This document shows positions 42,274 through 51,134 of a stretch of DNA of 64,000 bases, one piece after another; positions within the stretch are counted from its first letter, which is position 1; the number at the start of each line of letters is the position of its first letter. The stretch spans positions 1 to 64,000 of the forward strand of contig NZ_JARICI010000015.1 of NCBI RefSeq assembly GCF_029257255.1. Direction: 5' to 3'. The translations under genes were made by a program, and so were the position numbers. The stretch is from Sporosarcina sp. GTDB lineage: Bacteria > Bacillota > Bacilli > Bacillales_A > Planococcaceae. Below the pieces are notes generated by a model, which made no database searches, was not told the DNA's origin, and saw nothing but the letters and a program-made list of their open reading frames with translations.

Positions 42274-42585
42274 TTATCGTACGCCAAGCGCCATTTTAGC
42301 ATAGCGTGACATGTTATCTCTGGACCATGGCGGGTTCCAGACGATATCTACTTCTGTCTCTTTTACTTCAGGAAGTTCCATTAACTCCTGTTTGATATTG
42401 GTTACGATCTGTGGACCCATTGGACAGCCCATTGACGTTAAGGTCATCGTGATTTTTGCTACTCCACCTTCAAGCAGCTCTGCATTATAAACTAAACCTA
42501 AGTTGACAATATCAACACCCAGCTCAGGGTCAATAACGTTTTCCAACGCGCCAAACAGGTAATCTTTGATTTCTTCTTTGCTCAT
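42274..42585 (-). CDS. yitW: MIP18/DUF59 family metal-sulfur cluster assembly factor (YitW-like)
   Basis: VIDPELGVDIVNLGLVY; LTSMGCPMGPQI. Confidence 0.9.
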   Translation of the reverse strand: MSKEEIKDYLFGALENVIDPELGVDIVNLGLVYNAELLEGGVAKITMTLTSMGCPMGPQIVTNIKQELMELPEVKETEVDIVWNPPWSRDNMSRYAKMALGVR

Positions 42586-42628
42586 CGGAATGCTCCTCTC
42601 TGTCGTGATCTGATTTCATCTTACCAAC

Positions 42629-43408
42629 TTACTCCCCCGCAAGCAAATGCTGTGCAAGCCAATCAACAGATGCCAGCATTCCTGGACGCGAAACCGCATG
42701 CCCTGCTTCTTCTTCATTCATCCACTTCAAACGCTCCGGATGACCTTCATACTCTTTTTGAATCGCCAAATAAAATTCCTTCGTAAACTCAAACGGCACC
42801 ACCGTATCCTGCTCCCCGTGCCACATAAATAGCGGGCGTTCATTCAGTCTGCCTGGATTCTTCGATAGATCAACCTGATCCAGTGCACCAAAAAGCTGTT
42901 CGCGCTCTTCCAATGTAACAGGTAGTTTTCGACCGCCTCGTTCAGCATAGGAAATCTGTCCTTTTGCCAATTTGACAAACGCCGGGGAACCCATCATCAC
43001 AGAAGCTGCATCGATCCATCCATAGCTCGCCAGACAGCCGAATGTCGTCAGTCCACCCATCGAAGTGCCGCCCATGCCAACCCGAGAATTATCATCAATT
43101 AAATTCTTTGCTTTCAATTCTTCGTGTAAAATTCCTGCTTCTTTAATGTTAGACAAAACAATTTCCCAAAACTTCAATGCCAAATGAAATTCATCCAGAT
43201 CTTCCGCACGCTCTCCATGCAGCATGCAATCCGGTAAAATCACACGAATGCCTTTTTTTGCTAAATTATAAGCGTAGTGCAGATTATGCTCCTTCGCACT
43301 CGTAAAGCCATGAAAAAACAGTACAACTGGAAGCTGTTCTTGTTCTGTAGACTCCTCCACAATATGAAGCACCGGGATATTCTGCCAATGTTCCGAACGG
43401 ATAATCAT
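42629..43408 (-). CDS. yitV: Alpha/beta hydrolase, prolyl oligopeptidase-like esterase (YitV-like)
   Basis: VGMGGTSMGGLTTFG nucleophile elbow; synteny with yitU and yitW. Confidence 0.85.
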   Translation of the reverse strand: MIIRSEHWQNIPVLHIVEESTEQEQLPVVLFFHGFTSAKEHNLHYAYNLAKKGIRVILPDCMLHGERAEDLDEFHLALKFWEIVLSNIKEAGILHEELKAKNLIDDNSRVGMGGTSMGGLTTFGCLASYGWIDAASVMMGSPAFVKLAKGQISYAERGGRKLPVTLEEREQLFGALDQVDLSKNPGRLNERPLFMWHGEQDTVVPFEFTKEFYLAIQKEYEGHPERLKWMNEEEAGHAVSRPGMLASVDWLAQHLLAGE

Positions 43409-43585
43409 ACGAATTCCTCTCTTCCTACGATTCTTTAGTGTTATTTTAGGATAGCAACAATCTCAGTAGAAGACAAAAGGTTCGCCTTATTCCAGTTTTT
43501 TTGACTTACTTGCCTTATTAGCGCTAAACTATGAAGATATAATGAGCACACTGGAACATATTATAAAGCAATAGGAGAGGATTCT

Positions 43586-44422
43586 TTGAAACCACATTTA
43601 ATTGTTTTAGACTTAGATGGAACATTATTAACTGATGAAAAAGTGATTTCTCCTAAAACGGAAGAAACATTACAACTGGCAGTTTCACAGGGGCATCATG
43701 TCATGATTGCAACTGGCCGACCATACCGAGCAAGTGAAATTTACTACCGCCAGCTCGGTTTAACTACACCGATCGTCAATTTTAACGGGGCCTTCGTCCA
43801 CCATCCAACCGATACATCTTGGAAAACCATGCACGAAACGATAGCTTTGCCAATTGTCAATGAAGTCGTCGAAGCCATGCAGGACTTTTCTGTCGAGAAT
43901 ATTGTTGCAGAAGTAATGGATGATGTGTATGCCCAGTATCATGATGAACGTTTCCTGGATATTCTGAGCTTTGGCAATCCAAATATTACAGAAGGCGACA
44001 TCCGGCAGTCATTGAAAACGGATCCGACGAGTTTATTAATTCAAGCTAACCACCTGACAGTGGATCCAATTCGCCAACATCTTGAAGATATTCACGCAGA
44101 AGTGATCGATCACAGACGCTGGGGGGCTCCATTTAATATAGTCGAGATCGTCCGACACGGCTTGAACAAAGCAGTAGGTATTGACGCAGTTTCGAAGTGG
44201 ATGAACATCCCGAAAGAGCGCATTATTGCTTTCGGTGACGAAGACAACGACTTAGAAATGATTGATTATGCAGGGGTCGGCGTCGCAATGGGCAATGCAA
44301 TCGACCGCTTAAAATCCATCGCAAATGAAGTGACCGATACGAACAACCAAGACGGTATCTCTTTAATTCTAGAAGACCGCCTCTCATTAAATAAATCCAT
44401 ACTTAAGAACAGTAGTTATTAA
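43586..44422 (+). CDS. yitU: Cof-type HAD-IIB hydrolase (YitU-like)
   Basis: LIVLDLDGTLLTDEKVIS; IAFGDEDNDLEMI. Confidence 0.9.
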   Translation: MKPHLIVLDLDGTLLTDEKVISPKTEETLQLAVSQGHHVMIATGRPYRASEIYYRQLGLTTPIVNFNGAFVHHPTDTSWKTMHETIALPIVNEVVEAMQDFSVENIVAEVMDDVYAQYHDERFLDILSFGNPNITEGDIRQSLKTDPTSLLIQANHLTVDPIRQHLEDIHAEVIDHRRWGAPFNIVEIVRHGLNKAVGIDAVSKWMNIPKERIIAFGDEDNDLEMIDYAGVGVAMGNAIDRLKSIANEVTDTNNQDGISLILEDRLSLNKSILKNSSY

Positions 44423-44454
44423 TAGAAAAATCATTTGTTCAAGGGGGAATTCCA

Positions 44455-45312
44455 ATGAAAATTTTTGCTGACAGTGCCTGTGATCTGCCTCAATCTTACT
44501 TTGAGGAAAACGATGTAGAACTCTTTCCGCTGAGCGTCCTGCTTAACGGCAAGGAATACGAAGATATCGTGGAAATCAATTCAAAAGAAGTGTTCGATGC
44601 CATCCGTAAAGGACAGCAACCTAAGACTTCACAAGCTTCGCCTGATGTGATGATGAAAACATGGAAAGAGTTTGCCAAGTCTGGAGAAGATGGCATATAT
44701 ATCGCTTTCTCCTCACAGCTTTCCGGCACGTATCAAACAGCCGTCATGACGAGCGACCAAGTAAAAGAAGGCAACCCATCCATGAATCTCGTACTCATTG
44801 ATTCCCGCTGTGCTTCACTTGGCTATGGACTGCTCGTTAAAGAAGCAGTTCGGCTGCGCGAAGAAGGATTGAATGTACGCGAGATCGAACGAAAGATTCG
44901 TGCCATGGCTTCACACATGGAACATTTATTTACAGTGGAAGACCTGGATTATCTGGCAAAAGGCGGACGTGTATCAAAAGCAAGCGCATTTTTTGGAGGT
45001 TTGCTCAACATCAAACCTTTACTTCATGTAGAAGGCGGAAAACTCGTGCCGATCGAAAAGCATCGCGGACGGAAAAAAGTACTGCGCCGCATGATCGAAA
45101 TGATGAAAGAACGCGGCCACAATCTCGAGGAGCAAGTCCTTGCCATCAGCCATGGTGACGATGAAAAAACAGCCCTTGAATTTAAAGCGATGATTGAAGA
45201 AGTCATTCAGCCAAAAGCCATTGAGATTCATCAAATTGGCTCTGTTATCGGATCACATGCAGGACCGGGCACGATTGCACTGTTTTTCTTAAATAAAGTC
45301 AGTTCCAAATAA
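44455..45312 (+). CDS. yitS: DegV family protein (YitS-like)
   Basis: MKIFADSACDLPQSYFEE; IYIAFSSQLSGTYQTA; GSVIGSHAGPGTIALFF. Confidence 0.92.
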   Translation: MKIFADSACDLPQSYFEENDVELFPLSVLLNGKEYEDIVEINSKEVFDAIRKGQQPKTSQASPDVMMKTWKEFAKSGEDGIYIAFSSQLSGTYQTAVMTSDQVKEGNPSMNLVLIDSRCASLGYGLLVKEAVRLREEGLNVREIERKIRAMASHMEHLFTVEDLDYLAKGGRVSKASAFFGGLLNIKPLLHVEGGKLVPIEKHRGRKKVLRRMIEMMKERGHNLEEQVLAISHGDDEKTALEFKAMIEEVIQPKAIEIHQIGSVIGSHAGPGTIALFFLNKVSSK

Positions 45313-45356
45313 AAAACGTCAGTTCACAAATATAAAATGTGGACTGACGTTTTTGT
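45309..45356. terminator. Bidirectional terminator
   Basis: AAAAACGTCAGTTCACA...TGTGGACTGACGTTTTTG. Confidence 0.88.
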
Positions 45357-45357
45357 T

Positions 45358-46809
45358 TTATTTAGTTTGCTGCTGTTTTTTTAGTGCTTCCTCTTTTTTG
45401 CGCTGTCTACCTTTACGGAATATCGCAAATAGGAATGATAAGAAGAATGCATAAACTAAAAGTGAAGCGATTAAATATGGAGTGTTGAAACCTTCGTCCT
45501 CTTCCACGATATAGATTTCTGCCAGTTCACGATCTAGCACGACGTGGTACTTATTGTCTTTTGTTTCTTTTACTAAATCTTGACCAAGAACACCCCGCAG
45601 CTTTTTCTTTTCCCCGATTTCAGCCGGGTTAATTTCAAAGCTTTGAACTTCTGAAGTATTATTAATCGCGATTATCCATTTTTCCTTTTCGGAAGAACGC
45701 TCAAATACCATGAACCCGTCTTCATTGTGCAAAATACGGAAGTCTCCGTTGCGCAATGTGTCTGAGTCATTACGAAGCGTATTAAGATCCCCGATCCACT
45801 CATGCAACTCCATATCCGTCTTAAAGTTAAAGAATGGATGAGATTCAGGCGCCTCTTTACCATTCACTGCAATTTCCGTTGCATACGGTACTAGCGGAAC
45901 ACCCGGCAACATGAATTGTGCCGCCGTCGCCACTTTCCAGCGGGTTGGAGGGAACTGTCGTAATTCCACCATTCTATAAGTAAAGCGCGGTCCTGTTAAA
46001 TCGTCGAATTGAAGTAATTTATCTGTATCTTCACCCGTAAACTGATCCATCGAAGAAGAATCAGGATCTACTTGAACGAATGATTCTTGAATCGCGTCAC
46101 TACGTTCTTTAGCAGGCACGCTGTCAAATGAAGCGTCACTTGCTTCATTAGTAATGACATATAGACCTTCACGCTCATTCTTAAGCGCTTCAATCATACG
46201 GTTGAGGAATGCAGTGTCTACTTCCTTCAGTTTTGTCAGACGAAGACCGGCGAGCTCGTAGTCTTTAACAAATTGAACCGCTGCACCGATCAGTTGATCC
46301 TGAACTTCCTTGCTGCTCAAATCCCAATCAATTGTTCCTTCTTCAGCAGGTGAAGAAGCAAGCTCATTCGCCCAGACATGATCTGCGCTGACGTTTCCAA
46401 GTGGAAAATCCGCCATCACTTTCAAGTCTGCATCATGCATTTGTGAGAGTAATTCTGTTAATTCTTCTGATGTTCCAAAATGAGGCTCAAGCTCGGAATA
46501 ATCGAGTACTTGATTGCCGTCATATGTAGCCGTCTTGAAAACGGGTCCGATTGAAATCATGGAGAAATGCATATCAATCAAGTGCTGTAGTCGGTTGCTG
46601 ATTCCTCCAAAGTCTCCGCCGTTAAAAGCATTAGGGTCTTGGGCATTGACGTCAAAATCATTGGTTCCCAGGCCGTTGTTGAAACGGTCGACGAGCAGAT
46701 CATATATACTTTCATCGCTGAAGGTCTTTTCTGTTTCTGCATAGGTGACCGGTTGTGCTATAGATAGGGCAAGCATACAAGCTGCCAGTAGTCCGGTGAT
46801 TCGTTTCAA
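45358..46809 (-). CDS. GH13 alpha-amylase-like secreted membrane-anchored protein, probably catalytically inactive
   Basis: Signal peptide; SIYDLLVDRFNNG...FNGGDFGGISNRL GH13 start; C-terminal TM (YLIASLLVYAFFLSFLFAIFRKGRQRKK); catalytic motifs degenerate. Confidence 0.82.
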   Translation of the reverse strand: MKRITGLLAACMLALSIAQPVTYAETEKTFSDESIYDLLVDRFNNGLGTNDFDVNAQDPNAFNGGDFGGISNRLQHLIDMHFSMISIGPVFKTATYDGNQVLDYSELEPHFGTSEELTELLSQMHDADLKVMADFPLGNVSADHVWANELASSPAEEGTIDWDLSSKEVQDQLIGAAVQFVKDYELAGLRLTKLKEVDTAFLNRMIEALKNEREGLYVITNEASDASFDSVPAKERSDAIQESFVQVDPDSSSMDQFTGEDTDKLLQFDDLTGPRFTYRMVELRQFPPTRWKVATAAQFMLPGVPLVPYATEIAVNGKEAPESHPFFNFKTDMELHEWIGDLNTLRNDSDTLRNGDFRILHNEDGFMVFERSSEKEKWIIAINNTSEVQSFEINPAEIGEKKKLRGVLGQDLVKETKDNKYHVVLDRELAEIYIVEEDEGFNTPYLIASLLVYAFFLSFLFAIFRKGRQRKKEEALKKQQQTK

Positions 46810-46983
46810 TGTAGTAAATCCTCCTTACGCAAACTCTTTCATAAGTTTATCAAACGCCAGAACCCCGCGCCATTCTTTCTGCTTATTTACCCAGCACTCC
46901 TCTATAAATACGGCAATCCTGTGAATTGCTTGCTAAGTGTTGGAGTAAAGTTCAAAGGCATAAGGATATTTTGCGTTGCAGTA

Positions 46984-47035
46984 GGGGATTTTCGCTTCAG
47001 ACGGTACGCTTTCCGGAGGGGCCGCTTCAATCCCT
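46984..47035 (-). repeat. Long-hairpin repeat copy H, internally deleted
   Basis: GGGGATTTTCGCTTCAGACGGTACGCTTTCCGGAGGGGCCGCTTCAATCCCT. Confidence 0.85.
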
Positions 47036-47163
47036 AGTTTGAGTGGTAAAGTAGTAAGTGTAGTTCTTTGTAGATCATAAGCTGACAGTGTTTCATAAAA
47101 AAAGCAGTTCAAATTCAAAACTAAGAAAATTACTGACTTAGCCATTAGCCACAAAGTATGATA

Positions 47164-47213
47164 TTTCCTTTTTTAAAGTTGTTGAAATTAGTAAGTTGAT
47201 AGGTGTTGCAGTC
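47164..47213. repeat. Leader segment flanking hairpin copy I
   Basis: TTTCCTTTTTTAAAGTTGTTGAAATTAGTAAGTTGATAGGTGTTGC. Confidence 0.85.
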
Positions 47214-47214
47214 T

Positions 47215-47343
47215 GGGATTTTCGCTTCAGACGGTACGCTTTCCGGAGGGCGGGCGGTGAACCACACCCCTCGCTTCGCTCGCCGGGTGTTTCACCTGTC
47301 CCGCTGATCCTCCCGGAGTCGACCGTCTTCCGCTTCAATCCCT
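47215..47343 (-). repeat. Long-hairpin repeat copy I
   Basis: Reverse complement GGGATTGAAGCGGAAGACGGTCGACTCCGGGAGGATCAGCGGGACAGGTGAAACACCC...GGGTGTGGTTCACCGCCCGCCCTCCGGAAAGCGTACCGTC. Confidence 0.92.
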
Positions 47344-47500
47344 AGTTTGAGTGGCGAAGTGCGATGTGCTGGTTATTGTATCTAATAAGCTGACATTGTT
47401 TAAATTTTAAAAAATAGCTCAAATTCAAAACCAGAAAAATTCTGGTGGTGCTATGAAACAAATTCTGGATATCAAACTTCATACCATCTTTTAAACCAAG

Positions 47501-47559
47501 CCAGTAAGACATGAACACTTTATATACTACTTGAAAATCAAAGCTTCACAGATCGTAGA
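47501..47559 (+). repeat. Module M, copy 3
   Basis: CCAGTAAGACATGAACACTTTATATACTACTTGAAAATCAAAGCTTCACAGATCGTAGA. Confidence 0.88.
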
Positions 47560-47601
47560 CAGCTTCAATCAACTTACTACATCCCTTCACAACAAAACAT
47601 A

Positions 47602-47769
47602 GGATTGAAGCGGAGGATGGGACGAAATGCAAAGATGTGCTCCCAACGCTTCGCTTTTGCTGTGGGAATAGCAATTACTTCTGCGATTAATAGCGAAGCG
47701 TTATGAGCATGAGCTGGAGACCTGGCAAAGATGCCCCCGGAAAGCGCCCCATCCCGCAACGAAAATCCC
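47602..47769 (+). repeat. Long-hairpin repeat copy J, subtype with duplicated snap-back arm
   Basis: GGATTGAAGCGGAGGATGGGACG...GTGCTCCCAACGCTTCGCTTTT...AATAGCGAAGCGTTATGAGC...CCCCGGAAAGCGCCCCATCC. Confidence 0.85.
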
Positions 47770-47816
47770 ATGACCCACACTAATTTTCTTCTTTTAAAAC
47801 CGAGCCAACCCCAAAC

Positions 47817-47943
47817 ACAAAAAGAGGAAAGAGGAAAGAATGTTTACTATTCCCTCCCCTTCTAATTCACTCATCTTCATCCAGAAAAAAATCAGGATCT
47901 TTCTGCTTGCGGGCGAATACGAATACGGGGACTGCAAACTACG
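47817..47943 (-). pseudogene. Truncated duplicate of the 42-aa small membrane protein gene and its terminator
   Basis: Minus strand ...PVFVFARKQKDPDFFLDEDE*, matching VSVFVSARKQKDPAFFLDEDE* at 48363-48491; 3' flank also duplicated. Confidence 0.75.
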
Positions 47944-48151
47944 GCTATCCTAAAGGCTTAGTGAAACTTTGGTTTCCAGTCTCAGATCTACGTTTCAATC
48001 ACTATATTCCCTCGCTGAACAGGGTACAATTTATTATTGCTGAAGATAACTTTTTTGGTACTTTAAACCACAATACTTTTTCTGTTGAATAACATTATAT
48101 CTTGCAGCTGGAACATCTACGTAAAAGATTTAAAAACCAAGCTAGTGTACC

Positions 48152-48268
48152 GTAGCGGAAGGCGGCGACTCGGGGAGGATCAGCCCGACAGGTGAGACGA
48201 CTTGCGGGAGCAAAGCGACCAAGTCGGCTCACCGCGGGCCCTCCCGAACGCGTCCGCCTGAAGTGCAG
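48152..48268 (+). repeat. Long-hairpin repeat copy X
   Basis: GTAGCGGAAGGCGGCGACTCGGGGAGGATCAGCCCGACAGGTGAGACGACTTG...CAAGTCGGCTCACCGCGGGCCCTCCCGAACGCGTCCGCCTGAAGTGC. Confidence 0.9.
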
Positions 48269-48362
48269 GGAAACGGTCTTCCCTCTACACACAAATTCCA
48301 AAGCACAAAAAAGAGGAAAGAATGTTTACCATTCCTCCCCCTGCTTAAAAGCTAATACCTAT

Positions 48363-48491
48363 TCACTCATCTTCATCCAGAAAAAATGCTGGATCCTTCT
48401 GCTTGCGGGCGCTTACGAAAACGGAAACTGCAAACAGCGCCATCAGCAAAAGGACCACCAGTAAAAAGATCCATCCGGTTTGACTTGCCAT
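48363..48491 (-). CDS. Small single-pass membrane protein, 42 aa
   Basis: MASQTGWIFLLVVLLLMALFAVSVFVSARKQKDPAFFLDEDE*; RBS GAGGAGGGCTGCAG before ATG at 48491; below the track's length cutoff. Confidence 0.75.
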   Translation of the reverse strand: MASQTGWIFLLVVLLLMALFAVSVFVSARKQKDPAFFLDEDE

Positions 48492-48524
48492 CTGCAGCCC
48501 TCCTCGTAAAATCACATCACCAGA

Positions 48525-48908
48525 TTAAGCAAAAAAGTCAAAGCCAAGCGGCAACTTGAAACCTACGAACATCGTAGCAAGCAAGAACACGATGAACAAA
48601 ATCAACATAACACCCGTGCTCTTTCCTTTGCTTCCACGTACAAGCGTCATCTCCATAAACCCAATCGTCAGAAGACCTAGAACGAACTTAATTCCGTACA
48701 ACATCGAGTTCAAGCCCATATGCTCAAAGAACAGCGCTGCGCCCGAAATAATAATCAAAATATAGAACAAACGCAAAATCATATGAGTGATTTTCTTGCC
48801 TTTCGTACCTGAAGCCATACCGACAGCTACGAAGAACAAAACAATCCCCACTACCCATGTCAAAATATGAAAATGGGTTGTATCAGTTAAAAATCCCAAA
48901 CTTGCCAC
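48525..48908 (-). CDS. yisL: YisL/DUF1516 family membrane protein
   Basis: HFHILTWVVGIVLFFVAVGM; next to yisK. Confidence 0.88.
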   Translation of the reverse strand: MASLGFLTDTTHFHILTWVVGIVLFFVAVGMASGTKGKKITHMILRLFYILIIISGAALFFEHMGLNSMLYGIKFVLGLLTIGFMEMTLVRGSKGKSTGVMLILFIVFLLATMFVGFKLPLGFDFFA

Positions 48909-48991
48909 CTCATTTTAATATAGTCGATTGATATGTTACCATAATTTCCAAACGACGACTATTCTATTGCTTGCTGTCAACCACTCAATTT

Positions 48992-49891
48992 TTATTCGAA
49001 TCGGTTAACTAATGTGCCAATGCCTTCAATAGACACTTTTACGGTGTCGCCTTTTTTCAGGAATGTTGGCGGAGTCATGCCTTTTCCAACGCCAGCTGGT
49101 GTGCCTGTCAAAATGACATCGCCTGCTTCAAGCGTCACATACTTAGAGATCTCTGCGATCAATTCATCGATTTTCAACATCATGGAAGAAGTATTGCCGT
49201 TTTGACGAACTTCATCATTCACTTTCGTAACGATGGACAGATTATGCGGGTTTGGAATTTCATCCTTCGTTACAACATAAGGGCCCATCGGACATGAACC
49301 GTCTAATGTTTTGCCAAGGAAGAATTGTTTATGATCCGTCTGTACATTGCGTGCTGTAATATCGTTCGCAATCGTGTAGCCAAATACATAATCATATGCC
49401 AGTTGCTTCGGAATGTTTTTGCCATTCTTGCCAATCACAACTGCCAATTCGCCTTCATAATCCAATGAATCTGTCACATCGCTGTGAATTGAAAGAGTCT
49501 GCTCATCTCCAGCGATCGCTGTCGGTGCCTTCGTAAACACTACAACTTTCTCAGGCGGTGCTTCGTCACCCATTTCGGTTACATGTTCTGCATAGTTCTT
49601 CCCTACACAAATAACGTTCTTTGGTGTGCGCGGAATCGGTGCAAGCCACTCAACTTCAGTAAATGCATGTTTAAACTGTTCTGCATTGTCTTCTGCCTCT
49701 GTTTTTTCCACTAATTTACGAACCATTTCCACAAAGTCCATACCAAGGGATACGGCTTCAATCATCGTTTTTGGAAAATCATTTTGATCCTGTGCTTCCG
49801 CCATTGCAAGCACGTCCCAAACTGCTTCCTCACGTTTCACTTTTGTACCGAATAACGTTCTTCCTTCGTAACGGAATGACAATAGTTTCAT
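48992..49891 (-). CDS. yisK: Fumarylacetoacetate hydrolase family protein
   Basis: KNVICVGKNYAEHVTEMG; DYEGELAVVIGKNGKNI; GDVILTGTPAGVGKGM; start ATG at 49891. Confidence 0.93.
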   Translation of the reverse strand: MKLLSFRYEGRTLFGTKVKREEAVWDVLAMAEAQDQNDFPKTMIEAVSLGMDFVEMVRKLVEKTEAEDNAEQFKHAFTEVEWLAPIPRTPKNVICVGKNYAEHVTEMGDEAPPEKVVVFTKAPTAIAGDEQTLSIHSDVTDSLDYEGELAVVIGKNGKNIPKQLAYDYVFGYTIANDITARNVQTDHKQFFLGKTLDGSCPMGPYVVTKDEIPNPHNLSIVTKVNDEVRQNGNTSSMMLKIDELIAEISKYVTLEAGDVILTGTPAGVGKGMTPPTFLKKGDTVKVSIEGIGTLVNRFE

Positions 49892-49946
49892 TTGAATGCC
49901 CAACCCTTTCCATGTGTATTCACATACTTCTATGTTACGACAAAAT

Positions 49947-51134
49947 CTATACATTTTCCTCTTTAATACCGAAATTCTTTCCGTAAGACAACTTTCTCCA
50001 GATAGATTCCAAGGGTCCCATTCGGAATTTTGACAGCCAGATCTGTGCGCCAATCAGCTGAATGAAAAAGATTCCAATGGCGAGCCACGTACCTGTTATG
50101 ATATCTACTTTACCATAGAGTCCGGCTCCGTATGAGTAAAATATCAATGTCGCGATGATAGATTGCAAGATATAGGTCGTAAACGCCATTCTGCCGATTG
50201 TTGCAAACGGCTTTGTGACAATCTTCAAAAACGGAATCTGCCACAGTAGCAAGAATAGAGCCCCATAGCCAATCGTCAAGACCGCGCCACCGAACGTCGA
50301 CTGCACGAGATATATGTTCTCAAACTTTGGTCCATCCATAAACGGAACATTTTTCAGAAAGACACCCAGTGAAATGAAAATGATCATTACAACAGCTAAC
50401 TTCCCTTTCATTTCATACATCCGTTCAATAATCTTCCATTTTGAAAGAGCTGCGCCAATCATCATCAATGGTAAGATCGAGACCACCGATGTGATCAAGC
50501 CGGTTACACTGAACATCAGCCATTCTTGCATTCTGAACACGAAAATTTCGGCGAATGTTCCATGCGCATAGGCGGAAATTGCGAGTTCAATGCTTTGAAT
50601 ATCAACAAAGCCGTCCATCAGTGAGTTCGGATTGATTTTCCGTGCGATGACGAGAAATACATAGAGCAGTCCCGCCGGCACGATATATAGCACGAAGGCC
50701 AACGACAAAAGCCATTTTTTCGGAATGCGCACAACAGCGATCATGATGAAACCCATTAACGCGTAGGTAAATAAAATATCACCAAACCAGATCAGTAAAG
50801 CATGCAACACCCCAAATACCAGCAGCCAACTCATCCGTCGTGCCATGAATGGAGCAAAAGGCGTCCCGTTGCGCAGGGACTTTTCATACTGCATATTGAT
50901 ACCGTATCCAAACAACATCGCAAACAGCGGATAAAAACTAGCTTCTACAAATACGTCAATAAAATGAAATGCCGACTGCTCGCCCGGTACAGTGAACCAT
51001 GAATACGGATCCATATAAACATAAGGCGAATGAAAATGCAGCATATTCGCAATGAAAATCCCTAATAACGCGATGCCTCTTAGAAAATCAAGCCCATCAA
51101 CCCGATCCTTCAGAGGCGTAGGAGTTAACTTCAA
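49947..51134 (-). CDS. DUF418 domain-containing membrane protein (YeiB-like)
   Basis: RVDGLDFLRGIALLGIFIANMLHF; GPLESIWRKLSYG C-terminus. Confidence 0.92.
   Translation of the reverse strand: MKLTPTPLKDRVDGLDFLRGIALLGIFIANMLHFHSPYVYMDPYSWFTVPGEQSAFHFIDVFVEASFYPLFAMLFGYGINMQYEKSLRNGTPFAPFMARRMSWLLVFGVLHALLIWFGDILFTYALMGFIMIAVVRIPKKWLLSLAFVLYIVPAGLLYVFLVIARKINPNSLMDGFVDIQSIELAISAYAHGTFAEIFVFRMQEWLMFSVTGLITSVVSILPLMMIGAALSKWKIIERMYEMKGKLAVVMIIFISLGVFLKNVPFMDGPKFENIYLVQSTFGGAVLTIGYGALFLLLWQIPFLKIVTKPFATIGRMAFTTYILQSIIATLIFYSYGAGLYGKVDIITGTWLAIGIFFIQLIGAQIWLSKFRMGPLESIWRKLSYGKNFGIKEENV

Noticed and set aside
46933-48301. Small ORFs at 46933-47154, 47138-47338, 47577-47780 and 48095-48301
   Set aside because: They are translations of the hairpin repeats; shared peptides such as PPESVPSEAKI reflect repeat DNA, not protein homology
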